Part shown: positions 13,871 through 22,699 of the stretch, one piece after another
Layout: each line of letters starts with the position of its first letter
Position numbering within the stretch: the stretch's first letter is position 1
Assembly (NCBI RefSeq): GCF_000585395.1
Contig: NZ_KK073875.1
Span: forward strand, 4,766,298-4,830,297
From: Saccharibacillus sacchari DSM 19268
Lineage (GTDB): Bacteria; Bacillota; Bacilli; Paenibacillales; Paenibacillaceae
Direction of reading: 5' to 3'
DNA: 64,000 bases
Position numbers and translations under genes: made by a program
Notes under the pieces: model-generated
The model's database searches: none
What the model was told of the DNA's origin: nothing
The model's input: the letters and a program-made list of their open reading frames with translations, nothing else

Positions 13871-13909
13871 AAACAAACAGCGCCTGTCGGATTTGCACAG
13901 GCACTGTTT
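13871..13909 (-). terminator. Terminator of ileS
   Basis: 13-bp stem with one G-U pair (13875-13887 with 13897-13909) some 30 bases past the ileS stop, followed on the minus strand by TTTGTTTG. The U-tract is interrupted, so read-through into lspA is possible. Confidence 0.65.
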
Positions 13910-13942
13910 GCTGCGTCTTATTTTTTTCGATACTGCCGTCGA

Positions 13943-16900
13943 TTAATCGACTTTGATTCCGACCTCTTTACCGTTTAACGTTACTCGCTCCATCCCGTCT
14001 TGACTACCAAAGGATACGTTGTTGACCAATACGTTCTCGCGAAGCACGGAGTCGAACGCGTTAAGCGCGGCTTGCAGTTCGGCGTCGACGTCAAGCGTCA
14101 GATCCACGTACTGCTCAACCTTGAGGTCGAGCTTTTTGCGCGTATCCTGAACGGCACGGACGATCTCGCGCACCCAACCTTCTTGTTCAAGCTCCGGCGT
14201 CACATCGGTGTTCAGCGCCACGGTCAGGCCGTAACCCGAAGCGGAAGCGAAACCTTCTTTGGCCTTTTTCTCGATCAGCAGCTCTTCGCTACTCACTTGC
14301 AGCTCTTCGCCTTCAGTCGAAGTGATATTGAACGAACCGCTATCCACGACCGCACGCGTTTCTTCGGCCGTCATGCCTTTGAAATGGTTTTGCAGGAAGC
14401 CGACGTTTTTGCCGTACTTTTTGCCTGCAACCTTCAGGTTCAGCTTGAGCGTGTAATCGACGAAGTCGCTGTCTCCGCTCTCGATACGGATTTCTTTCAC
14501 GTTGATCTCGTCTTTGACGATCTCGGCGTAATCCGCCAGATCGAATTCGCGGTCCATGGACACGATCAGCTCGGACAGCGGTTGACGCGTCTTCAAGCTG
14601 TTTTCGTTCCGCACGTTGCGCGCAAGTTCCACGATCTGCTGCGACGTTTTCATATCGCGCTCCAGCTCGGCATCGATCAGCGAAGCATCGGCTTCCGGAT
14701 AGTCGGCCAGATGCACGCTTGTTTTTCCGCCCAGATTGCCGTATAGGTCTTCCGCCAGCACAGGCATGAACGGTGCGATCAGACGCGCCAATGTGCTCAG
14801 CACTTCCGTCAACGTGCGGTAAGCATCCAGCTTATCTTCCGTCAGGCCGCTGCCCCAGAAGCGGTCGCGCGAACGACGGATATACCAGTTGCTCAGGCCG
14901 TCGACGAATTCTTCGATCCCTTTTGCAGCAGCCAGGAAGTCATTGTCGGACAAGGCTTCATTAGCCGCCGTTACCAAGCTGTGCAAACGGGACAAGATCC
15001 AACGATCCAGACGGCCTGTCGGCACTTGGAACGGATGCTCCGCCGGATCGAAACCGTCGATGTCCGCATACAGCGTCAGGAACGCATGCGTGTTGACGAT
15101 CGTGTCCACGACTTTCGATTTCGCTTCGCCTACGACGCTCTTCGAGAAACGCTTCGTGTTCCACGGCGCGCTGTCGGCCAGCATCACCCAACGGAACGCG
15201 TCCATGCCGTACTCTTCGAGCACTTCCCACGGATCGACGACGTTGCCTTTGGATTTGGACATTTTCTGACCGTTTTCGTCCAGGATATGGCCGGTCGCCA
15301 TAACGGATTTGTACGGCGCTTCGCCGGTAATCATCGTTGATACCGCGAGCAAGCTGTAGAACCAACCGCGAGTTTGGTCGATGCCTTCCACGATCATGTC
15401 GGCCGGATATTGCGCCTTGAACGTCTCTTCGTTTTCGAACGGGTAATGCTGCTGGGCAAACGGCATCGATCCGCTGTCGAACCAGACGTCGATCACTTCC
15501 GGCGTACGGGTCATTACCGCGCCTTCGGCAAACGGCGATTTCAGCTTGATCTCGTCCACGTAAGGCTTGTGCAGCTCGATATCTTCCGGTACGAAGTCCA
15601 CGGCGCGCTCGCGCAGGTCAGCGATGCTTTTCGGTGCGTACTGCTTGCCTGTCTCTTCGCATACCCAGACATTGAGCGGCGTGCCCCAGTAGCGGTTACG
15701 GCTGATGTTCCAGTCGATCAGATCGTCCAGGAACTTGCCGAAGCGACCGTCGCGAACGTGATCCGGGTACCATTTTACGCCTTTGTTGTTTTCGACCAGC
15801 TTGTCTTTGACCGCCGTCGTTTGGATGAACCAGCTATCCGTTGCGTAGTACAGCAGCGGCGTGTGGCATCTCCAGCAGAACGGGTAGCTGTGCTCGTATT
15901 TCTCTTTGCTGTACAGGCGGCCTTTTTCCGACAGATATTTCACGATCTCGATATCCGTCTCGCCGTCTTTGACGAAGCGTCCCGCGAAGTCGGTCACGTC
16001 GGCTACGAAGCGACCTTGCGAATCGACGAGGTTGATAAAGCTGATTCCGTTCTCGCGGCAAACGCGGTAATCGTCTTCACCATGAGCCGGAGCCAAGTGA
16101 ACGACGCCCGTACCGCTGGAATCCGTAACGAAGTCCGCGCCGAGGATGATATGTCCTTTTTCCGGCGTGAAGTAGTGGAACGGAGCGTCGTAGCTCAAAC
16201 CTACCAATTCGGAACCTTGAAGCTCGGACAACGTTTCGTATTCGCCTTTCAGCACGCTTTCGGTTAAGTTTTTCGCCAGGATCAGCACTTCGCCTTCCTG
16301 CTTCACTTTCATGTACGTCATCGTTGGATTCACGGCCAAAGCGATGTTCGAAGGCAGCGTCCAAGGCGTCGTCGTCCAAGCCAACACGAACTCGCCGTTT
16401 TCCAGCTTGAACTTGGCCGTTGCGCTCAGGTCTTTGACGTCTTCATAGCCTTGGGCCACTTCGTGCGAGCTCAGCGTCGTTTGACAGGACGGGCAGTACG
16501 GGCTGACGCGGTGTCCGCGGTACAGCAGTCCTTTATCATGGATCGTGCCGAGCAGGTTCCAGACGCTCTCGATGTACTTGTTGTCGAGCGTGATGTACGG
16601 GTTGTCGAGGTCTGTCCAATAGCCGATCGCTTCGGTCAGGTCGCGCCACTGTTTCTCGTACGTGAAGACACTCTCTTTACATTTCTTGATGAACTTCTCG
16701 ACGCCGTATTCTTCGATATCGTGCTTGCCGGAGATGCCGAGCTGCTTTTCCACGCCCAGTTCAACCGGAAGTCCGTGCGTATCCCAGCCTGCTTTACGCA
16801 CGACATGGAAGCCTTTCATCGTCTGATAGCGGCCTACGAAGTCCTTGATGACGCGTCCCAGCACGTGTCCGATATGCGGAACTCCGTTTGCGGTCGGCGG

Positions 16901-17035
16901 ACCTTCGTAGAAGACAAAATTCGGCTTGCCTTCGCGGTTTTCGATCGATTGTTTGAACGTGTTTTCTTCATTCCAACGGTTGAGTACACGCAGGTCGCGT
17001 GCACGCGCTTTTTCCTTTACATCGACTCTTTGCAT
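13943..17035 (-). CDS. ileS: Isoleucyl-tRNA synthetase, long (type 2) form
   Basis: Class I aminoacyl-tRNA synthetase charging tRNA-Ile (1030 aa). HIGH is at residues 54-57 (GVPHIGHVLG), the CP1 editing domain follows, KMSKS is near residue 589, and the anticodon-binding region and a long C-terminal extension follow. At 1030 aa, and without the C-terminal zinc finger of the approximately 920-aa type 1 enzyme of B. subtilis, it fits the type 2 (eukaryote-like) form, which is associated with natural mupirocin resistance. The HIGH motif is intact. Expression is controlled by the T-box leader upstream. Confidence 0.95.
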   Translation of the reverse strand: MQRVDVKEKARARDLRVLNRWNEENTFKQSIENREGKPNFVFYEGPPTANGVPHIGHVLGRVIKDFVGRYQTMKGFHVVRKAGWDTHGLPVELGVEKQLGISGKHDIEEYGVEKFIKKCKESVFTYEKQWRDLTEAIGYWTDLDNPYITLDNKYIESVWNLLGTIHDKGLLYRGHRVSPYCPSCQTTLSSHEVAQGYEDVKDLSATAKFKLENGEFVLAWTTTPWTLPSNIALAVNPTMTYMKVKQEGEVLILAKNLTESVLKGEYETLSELQGSELVGLSYDAPFHYFTPEKGHIILGADFVTDSSGTGVVHLAPAHGEDDYRVCRENGISFINLVDSQGRFVADVTDFAGRFVKDGETDIEIVKYLSEKGRLYSKEKYEHSYPFCWRCHTPLLYYATDSWFIQTTAVKDKLVENNKGVKWYPDHVRDGRFGKFLDDLIDWNISRNRYWGTPLNVWVCEETGKQYAPKSIADLRERAVDFVPEDIELHKPYVDEIKLKSPFAEGAVMTRTPEVIDVWFDSGSMPFAQQHYPFENEETFKAQYPADMIVEGIDQTRGWFYSLLAVSTMITGEAPYKSVMATGHILDENGQKMSKSKGNVVDPWEVLEEYGMDAFRWVMLADSAPWNTKRFSKSVVGEAKSKVVDTIVNTHAFLTLYADIDGFDPAEHPFQVPTGRLDRWILSRLHSLVTAANEALSDNDFLAAAKGIEEFVDGLSNWYIRRSRDRFWGSGLTEDKLDAYRTLTEVLSTLARLIAPFMPVLAEDLYGNLGGKTSVHLADYPEADASLIDAELERDMKTSQQIVELARNVRNENSLKTRQPLSELIVSMDREFDLADYAEIVKDEINVKEIRIESGDSDFVDYTLKLNLKVAGKKYGKNVGFLQNHFKGMTAEETRAVVDSGSFNITSTEGEELQVSSEELLIEKKAKEGFASASGYGLTVALNTDVTPELEQEGWVREIVRAVQDTRKKLDLKVEQYVDLTLDVDAELQAALNAFDSVLRENVLVNNVSFGSQDGMERVTLNGKEVGIKVD

Positions 17036-17060
17036 CGTTGTCGGCTCCTTTTTTGGTCAA

Positions 17061-17400
17061 AAATAAAACCCCGCCCCTGAAAAGGGACGAGGTTAGCTCG
17101 CGTTACCACCCTTGTTTCGCCTATTGCACGTCCTGTCCGAAAAACGTCTGAGCACTCCGCTTTTCGGGCACCGCGCAAAAAAAGCGACACCTTAGTCTCC
17201 GTATCAAACAATACGGGTCCGCTGTAACGGTCGGCTTCCGGTACGGCCTACTCTCTTTTTGCGGACCTTATGATCACTTGGCAAAAAGGATTCGAACGTA
17301 CTTCTCCGGGATGATCTTCGGTCGATGCTTCGTACGCCGGCTTGCAGCTCGTAAAGGCCCGGCTCTCTGAAGAACGAATGACATGACTTACTGTTCCCAT
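17061..17400 (-). promoter_or_regulatory. T-box riboswitch of ileS (Ile, specifier ATC)
   Basis: The minus strand carries the hallmark AGGGTGGTAACGCG (complement of about 17099-17112) 65 bases before ileS. The intrinsic terminator follows (stem 17067-17078 with 17083-17094, G-U pairs allowed, then U-rich 17061-17066). The Stem I specifier loop reads GAAGATCATCCCGG, placing the specifier ATC at 17313-17315, which decodes isoleucine. Uncharged tRNA-Ile would stabilise the antiterminator and switch ileS on. Confidence 0.93.
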
Positions 17401-17430
17401 CGTTGAATTTGATCCATGATTATTTGCGAA

Positions 17431-17453
17431 TAAAACGCCATACGGCGTCTTTT
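17431..17453 (-). terminator. divIVA terminator overlapping the ileS start site
   Basis: ACGCC/GGCGT stem with A-T extension (17432-17439, 17444-17453) followed on the minus strand by TTTTATT. It lies 55 bases after the divIVA stop and spans the predicted ileS start (about 17448). Only transcripts coming from divIVA can form the full hairpin. Confidence 0.6.
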
Positions 17454-17454
17454 A

Positions 17455-17483
17455 TTTATAGCGCTAACCGCGCCGGTTGTCAA
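17455..17483 (-). promoter_or_regulatory. Sigma-A promoter of ileS
   Basis: TTGACA (17478-17483), 17 bases, TATAAA (17455-17460) on the minus strand, giving a leader of about 410 bases. Confidence 0.88.
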
Positions 17484-17505
17484 TAGTTGACACAGGAGCG
17501 GCTGC

Positions 17506-18033
17506 TTAGTACAGCTCGCTTGAACGACGGTCAGCCTGGGCTTGTTCCATCTCCCGATCAAGCTCGCGACTCTGACGGTCCAAGGCATCCCAACCATCCT
17601 GGGCAAGCAGTTCAAGCTGTGCTTCAATCAGTGTGCGGAAACGCGTGCGGTAGATCGAAGCCTGCTTTTTCAGTTCTTCCATCTCTACGGCAACTTTACG
17701 CGATTTGACCAGCGACTCGTTGATGATGCGATCCGCGTTCTTTTCCGCTTCTTTCACGACCAACTGTGCTTCCTTCTTCGCGTTGCCGCGGACTTCGTCC
17801 GCCGCTTCCTGCGCCACGATAATCGTCTTGCTCAGCGTCTCTTCCAGGTTCATGAAGTGATTCAGACGTTCTTCCATGGATGTCATCCGATGCAGCAGAT
17901 CTTTGTTTTCCCGAATCACGCTTTCGTAATCCTTAATAACCTGATCCAAAAACTCGTTGACTTCATCCTCGTCGTATCCCCGAAGACGCCGGCTGAATTC
18001 TTTGTTATGTATATCCAGCGGTGTTAATGCCAT
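17506..18033 (-). CDS. divIVA: DivIVA cell-division / pole-targeting protein
   Basis: Coiled-coil scaffold (175 aa) that binds curved membrane at septa and poles. The N-terminal lipid-binding domain (MALTPLDIHNKEFSRRLRG then YDEDEVNEFLDQV) is the family signature, followed by coiled coils to residue 165. The start at 18033 is chosen because GGAGGT lies eight bases upstream and the product begins with the conserved MALTP. An upstream in-frame start would add nine unrelated residues. It is last in the ylm-sepF-divIVA group. Confidence 0.95.
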   Translation of the reverse strand: MALTPLDIHNKEFSRRLRGYDEDEVNEFLDQVIKDYESVIRENKDLLHRMTSMEERLNHFMNLEETLSKTIIVAQEAADEVRGNAKKEAQLVVKEAEKNADRIINESLVKSRKVAVEMEELKKQASIYRTRFRTLIEAQLELLAQDGWDALDRQSRELDREMEQAQADRRSSELY

Positions 18034-18199
18034 GATGTGCACCTCCAATGTATTAAGCACGCTGCCAACCCCTCGGCAAAAGCTCAGGCTGTATCACGTC
18101 CGTGCATAAGACCGCTGCGCTTACGCGCAGACAGTCCTTTTGGTTTTATCGGAATTTCGACATCAAAACGTGAATTCCTGCATAGTTCCACACAAACCG

Positions 18200-18982
18200 T
18201 TATACAAATTTACCAATTCGGACGCGATAGCGCCCCTTTTTGGTTAAATCGCCGATCTCCAACACCCGGAAGCGGCCGAATCCTTGGAGCGATACCGTAT
18301 CGCCTTCGCGCAACGTTTTGGAAGGATCTTCTTCGACTTTCCAGTTGACGCGACAGCGACCGGCTTTGATCGGCGCGAGAATCTTTGCCCGACTCATGCG
18401 GTAAACGTCGCTGACTATTCCGTCAAGACGCGGCGATGCGACAGTCAGTTCGATTTCGGCAAGCTCCGATTCCGAAGCGGACAACGCGGTAATCGGCAGC
18501 ACTTCGGTAAATACGCTGACCCGATGCACCTGTCTCAGCTCCAGATTAAGAAAATCCGCGATCTCGGCAGCTACCACGATGTGGCAACCGTCTTCGCGCG
18601 GATGGATATCACCGATCTTGGATCGCTTCATGCCGAGTCCAAGTACCGATCCCATATAGTCACCGTGCGCAAGCTCCGTGAACTTGCTGTCCGCCGGAGT
18701 GATCGACAGCACGGCCAATTTCATATCTTCGTCGCCCAAGTCCCGATAATCCGGCGCAATGACGGCTCTGCGCCGCTCCGCCCGGGGGCTTCCGCCTTCC
18801 AGGCGAACCGCGACGTCCGGCTCGGAATTGGCCAACATCGACAGAATTTGAAGCTGACGCGGGTCGAGAAAATCAGTTAGCTTCAGCTCATGATAGCGGG
18901 CCGCTCCTTCCAACCATTCGGAAGCACGATCCACGAATTCTCGCTCGTCGGGATGGACGTGTTCATGTATGTTTTTAGACAT
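18200..18982 (-). CDS. ylmH: S4-domain RNA-binding protein YlmH
   Basis: RNA-binding protein (260 aa), cytosolic. The C-terminal S4 domain (about residues 180-255, with SRAKILAPIKAGRCRVNW) is clear, and the N-terminal two thirds match the YlmH family. Homologues associate with the large ribosomal subunit and with division-gene clusters. It sits between ylmG and divIVA as in other Bacillales. The 166-base spacer before divIVA has a 6-bp GC hairpin (about 18114-18129) and no gene. Confidence 0.93.
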   Translation of the reverse strand: MSKNIHEHVHPDEREFVDRASEWLEGAARYHELKLTDFLDPRQLQILSMLANSEPDVAVRLEGGSPRAERRRAVIAPDYRDLGDEDMKLAVLSITPADSKFTELAHGDYMGSVLGLGMKRSKIGDIHPREDGCHIVVAAEIADFLNLELRQVHRVSVFTEVLPITALSASESELAEIELTVASPRLDGIVSDVYRMSRAKILAPIKAGRCRVNWKVEEDPSKTLREGDTVSLQGFGRFRVLEIGDLTKKGRYRVRIGKFV

Positions 18983-19014
18983 CTGTCAAACTCCCTCTAA
19001 CATTCATGATCCGT

Positions 19015-19305
19015 TTACGCTATAGCGCGGATCAACAATTGGAACAAATATAAAATTCCGCCTTGCACGAACTGCAAAACGAACAACGCAACGATTGGGG
19101 AAATATCCAGCATCCCGCCGATCGGCGGGATGAATCTGCGGAAAATGGACAAGTACGGCTCTGCGATTTTCCCCAAAATTACGCCGACTTGGCTTTCCCG
19201 AACATTGGGTACCCAAGACATCAGGATGTAAATGATCAAAATCCAAGAATAAATCTGGAACAACGTTGGAATGAGTTGATAAATCTGAATCAAGAATCCT
19301 ACCAA
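19015..19305 (-). CDS. ylmG: YggT/YlmG family membrane protein
   Basis: Small membrane protein (96 aa) with two hydrophobic helices (about 4-28 and 68-92) and the family centre VILGKIAEPYLSIFRRFIPP. Homologues affect septum placement in bacteria and nucleoid arrangement in plastids; the mechanism is unknown. The start is TTG with GAGGTG eight bases upstream. It is seven bases after sepF. Confidence 0.92.
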   Translation of the reverse strand: MVGFLIQIYQLIPTLFQIYSWILIIYILMSWVPNVRESQVGVILGKIAEPYLSIFRRFIPPIGGMLDISPIVALFVLQFVQGGILYLFQLLIRAIA

Positions 19306-19312
19306 GCTATCG

Positions 19313-19765
19313 TCACCTCATTTGATTAAATTCGTGATCTTCGCGAATCAGGTCTGCAATCGAACCTTCGACTTCGACCGTATCCGGCGTGCAAAGGAAG
19401 ATGTCTCCTCCGACTTTGGAAATGTTTCCGTTGATCGCATAGACCGTACCGCCCAAAAAATCGATAATCCGCTTGGCATGGTCACGGCGCACCTGCTGCA
19501 AATTCACGACAACGGAGCGATGCGCGCGAAGATGATCGGCAATCTGTTGGGCATCGTCGTACGTACGAGGCTCGACCAAGATCACTTTCACGTTTTTTTG
19601 CGAATGAATACTCACTACGTTATTCGCTTTGCCGTTTTTTCGAGGTTCCTGATTAGCAGCCGATTCATACGGTTGGTCATCGGATTCCACGACTTTTTCG
19701 CGCTCCACGATCTCCTCTTCTTCCTGCAGGCCGAGAAAATTCATAAAACGGTTCATGACACCCAT
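19313..19765 (-). CDS. sepF: SepF cell-division protein
   Basis: Division protein (150 aa) that tethers FtsZ to the membrane. An N-terminal amphipathic helix (MGVMNRFMNFLGL) is followed by an acidic linker and the C-terminal FtsZ-binding domain (from about residue 58: VKVILVEPRTYDDAQQIADH). It lies in the pgeF-ylmE-sepF-ylmG-ylmH-divIVA run. Confidence 0.96.
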   Translation of the reverse strand: MGVMNRFMNFLGLQEEEEIVEREKVVESDDQPYESAANQEPRKNGKANNVVSIHSQKNVKVILVEPRTYDDAQQIADHLRAHRSVVVNLQQVRRDHAKRIIDFLGGTVYAINGNISKVGGDIFLCTPDTVEVEGSIADLIREDHEFNQMR

Positions 19766-19767
19766 CT

Positions 19768-20457
19768 TCAGTCCTCCTCTTTTCCTACCAGAATAGAGCC
19801 CAGGCGAACCCAGGTCGCACCTTCTTCAATGGCGACTTCAAAATCTCCCGACATGCCCATCGACAAATGTTCGATCGGCTTCGCTTGGACGTTTTTCGCA
19901 TTCAAGTCTTCTCGCAGCTCTCTTAATCCGCGAAAGACCGGACGGGCCGACTCGGCATCCGAATCAAACGGAGCCATCGTCATGAGCCCAATCACTTCGA
20001 TATGAGGGAATTCACCCAGCTGCCGAATAAAGTCAAAGACCTTCTCCGGCGGCATGCCTGCCTTCGTGTCTTCACCCGACACATTAACCTGAACGAATGC
20101 CTTTAACGTTATATCGGCCGCTGACGCCTGACGCTCCAGTTCTTTGGCCAGGGACAAACGATCCAAGGAATGGATATACGCAAACTTGCCGATCACATCT
20201 TTTACTTTGTTGCTCTGGAGCTGACCGATAAAATGCCAGACGCCGCGGCTTCCCAGTGCTTCCCACTTGGGTTTCGCACTCTGCCAGCGATTTTCCCCGA
20301 GGTGGACGATGCCGCTATCGAGCACTTGTCTTGTTTTGTCGACAGAAACGTATTTCGTCACCGCTACAATGTTCACTTCTTCGGGCGATCTGCCCGCGCG
20401 TTCACAAGCTTCCGATACGACCTTGTTCACGTGCGCGATCCGCTGTTCCAATGTCAC
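19768..20457 (-). CDS. ylmE: YggS-family PLP homeostasis protein
   Basis: Cytosolic PLP-binding protein (229 aa) with an alanine-racemase N-terminal fold. The PLP lysine is Lys35 in VAVTKYVS, and HLGENR and SMGMSGDFEVAI are family motifs. It buffers vitamin B6 and affects amino-acid pools, without known enzymatic activity. The start is GTG with AAGGAGG upstream and overlaps the pgeF stop (GTGA), so the two are translationally coupled. Confidence 0.95.
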   Translation of the reverse strand: MTLEQRIAHVNKVVSEACERAGRSPEEVNIVAVTKYVSVDKTRQVLDSGIVHLGENRWQSAKPKWEALGSRGVWHFIGQLQSNKVKDVIGKFAYIHSLDRLSLAKELERQASAADITLKAFVQVNVSGEDTKAGMPPEKVFDFIRQLGEFPHIEVIGLMTMAPFDSDAESARPVFRGLRELREDLNAKNVQAKPIEHLSMGMSGDFEVAIEEGATWVRLGSILVGKEED

Positions 20458-21329
20458 CGGAACGTGCCTCCTTCTTTCAGTCCTATCCAGCTTGCCATTC
20501 TTCCGGTCTGTCCGTTTTCCTGTCTATGCGAAAAGAACAGATCGGTCCGGCTGCTCGTACACCAACTCGTGCACGCGATGCTTTCCGGACGTATTCCTGA
20601 TCTTATCATAATGTGTCGGTTCAATTCTTTCAAGTTCAGCAGCGCTTTCCCGCCCCCGGAATCTACGGAAAAGTCGGATAATTCGCGCGAACGGGCAGGC
20701 AAGTCCCGATTAAGCACTTCACGCACGCGATCCAATACGGTTGCATCGACTTCATAACGACTTTCGCCGATACAAGGTCCGATCGCCGCCCTGATATCTT
20801 CGGACCGACTGCCGTATTGTTCATTCATTTTCTCCACCATGCGACGTCCGATCTCTGCGACCGTACCTTTCCATCCCGCATGCGCAAGACCGACAACCTG
20901 CTTAACCGGATCGAAAAAGTACAACGGCACGCAATCGGCATAAAACGAAGTCAGCAATATGCCCGGAACATTCGTGAGCAGGCCGTCCGTATCGGGAAAA
21001 GCACTTTCGCGATTCAGCCGTCCCCGGCCGCGGTCCGCTTCGGCGACAATCGCAATCTCTGCCGAATGTACCTGTTCGCCACACGTCCAGTTTTCAAAGC
21101 GAAAACCTGCCGCCTCCGCTACTCTGGATCGATTCTCCGCTACATCAGCCGGATTATCGCCTACATGCAGCGCACAGTTCAATTCGGCATGATACCCTTT
21201 GCTTACCCCACCTGAGCGCCCCGTAAAACCTGCGCTTAGCAAATCGAACGCTGTCCATGCCGCAATATCGAACACTTCTGCCCCGTTATCCGCCATTCGA
21301 CGGACAAACGGCTCTTGAACGCTTGTCAT
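20454..21329 (-). CDS. pgeF: PgeF/YlmD, purine nucleoside phosphorylase-like (laccase-domain) protein
   Basis: Multicopper-oxidase-fold family protein (291 aa from the chosen start). Members are reported to act as peptidoglycan-editing or purine-nucleoside enzymes. The conserved His/Cys set is visible in CGEQVHS, DCVPLYFFDP and HAGWKGT. The ATG at 21329 is preferred because AAGGAGG is eleven bases upstream; an earlier in-frame start would add 46 atypical residues. It directly follows the ftsZ terminator, in the place where spoIIGA-sigE-sigG sit in spore formers. Confidence 0.93.
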   Translation of the reverse strand: MTSVQEPFVRRMADNGAEVFDIAAWTAFDLLSAGFTGRSGGVSKGYHAELNCALHVGDNPADVAENRSRVAEAAGFRFENWTCGEQVHSAEIAIVAEADRGRGRLNRESAFPDTDGLLTNVPGILLTSFYADCVPLYFFDPVKQVVGLAHAGWKGTVAEIGRRMVEKMNEQYGSRSEDIRAAIGPCIGESRYEVDATVLDRVREVLNRDLPARSRELSDFSVDSGGGKALLNLKELNRHIMIRSGIRPESIACTSWCTSSRTDLFFSHRQENGQTGRMASWIGLKEGGTFR

Positions 21330-21393
21330 TTCTCTCGCTTCCTCCTTACCTGATGCGCGCAGCACCTTATCGAAACTTCCTTTGGCCCTATTG

Positions 21394-21431
21394 AAAAAAA
21401 GATCCGCTTCCGAATGACGAAAGCGAATCTT
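21394..21431 (-). terminator. Terminator after ftsZ
   Basis: 11-bp stem with one G-U pair (21399-21409 with 21421-21431) followed on the minus strand by seven Us. It separates the ftsAZ transcript from pgeF. Confidence 0.85.
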
Positions 21432-21514
21432 TCTTAGATCGGACTGCGTGGAGCAGTTTGTCTTCATTCAACTTGAGTCGGACAAGCTCTCCGATACATT
21501 GTCAAATCTAGTAT

Positions 21515-22648
21515 CTAGTCGTTATTTTGACGCGAACGGTTGCGAAGGAACGTCGGGATGTCCAACTGATCTCCGCCTTGCTGTTGAGGATCAAAGGCCG
21601 GGCGCTGCGGCTGTTGCTGCGAACGGTCGGTTTGAGCTTCGGGTTGTTGCTGCTGGGTCGTAGGTTTGCGAACGATCGGTTTCAATGGAGCAGGCTTGTG
21701 TTCAAAACCGGTCGCGATAACCGTTACCTTGATCTCTTCTTTCATGTTCTCGTCGATAATCGCGCCGAAGATCATGTTGACTTCCGGATCGGAAGCTTCG
21801 ATAACGATCTCGGCTGCTTCGTTGACTTCGTACAGCGACAGATTCGATCCGCCGGTGATGTTCATGATCACGCCTCTAGCGCCTTCGATGGACGTCTCCA
21901 GCAGCGGGCTCATGATCGCTTTGCGCGCTGCATCCGCCGCGCGGTTTTCGCCTGATGCTTCACCGATTCCCATCAAAGCGGAACCGCGTTCCGTCATGAT
22001 CGTTTTGACGTCCGCAAAGTCAAGGTTGATCAGACCCGGAACCGCGATCAAATCGGAAATGCCTTGAACGGCTTGACGCAGCACGTTATCCGCTTCGCGG
22101 AAAGCTTCGAGCATCGGCGTTTTCTTGTCGACGATTTCGAGCAACCGGTCGTTTGGAATCACGATCAGCGTATCTACCTTTTCCTTCAACGCTTCAATGC
22201 CAAGCTCGGCTTGTCCGGCGCGTTTACGGCCTTCGAACGTGAACGGACGCGTGACGACCCCCACCGTCAGCGCGCCGCACTCGCGTGCGATTTCTGCAAT
22301 AACCGGAGCCGCGCCCGTTCCCGTACCGCCGCCCATACCCGCAGTAACGAATACCATATCCGCGCCTTTGAGCGTGTTGCTGATCATCTCGCGGGATTCT
22401 TCCGCCGCTTTTTTGCCGACATCCGGATTGGCCCCCGCGCCAAGACCCCGAGTCAGCTTATCGCCGATCTGCAATTTGTGCTCCGACTTGGCCAAATGAA
22501 GGGCTTGCGCATCCGTATTGACCGTAATAAACTCCACGCCTTGCACGCCGTTCTCGATCATGCGATTGACCGCATTGCTGCCGCCACCGCCAACGCCGAT
22601 CACTTTAATGCGTGCCAGGCTCTCCATTTCGAAATCGAATTCCAACAT
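21515..22648 (-). CDS. ftsZ: FtsZ, tubulin-like division GTPase
   Basis: Forms the Z ring (377 aa). The GTP-binding signature [14 protein letters not shown] is near residue 106, and [16 protein letters not shown] is near the N-terminus. After residue 315 comes a glutamine-rich flexible linker, then the C-terminal peptide [10 protein letters not shown] that binds FtsA, SepF and EzrA. The gene lies 51 bases after ftsA with a good Shine-Dalgarno. Confidence 0.99.
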   Translation of the reverse strand: MLEFDFEMESLARIKVIGVGGGGSNAVNRMIENGVQGVEFITVNTDAQALHLAKSEHKLQIGDKLTRGLGAGANPDVGKKAAEESREMISNTLKGADMVFVTAGMGGGTGTGAAPVIAEIARECGALTVGVVTRPFTFEGRKRAGQAELGIEALKEKVDTLIVIPNDRLLEIVDKKTPMLEAFREADNVLRQAVQGISDLIAVPGLINLDFADVKTIMTERGSALMGIGEASGENRAADAARKAIMSPLLETSIEGARGVIMNITGGSNLSLYEVNEAAEIVIEASDPEVNMIFGAIIDENMKEEIKVTVIATGFEHKPAPLKPIVRKPTTQQQQPEAQTDRSQQQPQRPAFDPQQQGGDQLDIPTFLRNRSRQNND

Positions 22649-22699
22649 ATTCCTCCATCTCCCCCTCGTTTTCCTTGGATGGGCTCGTTTTTGTGTTCT

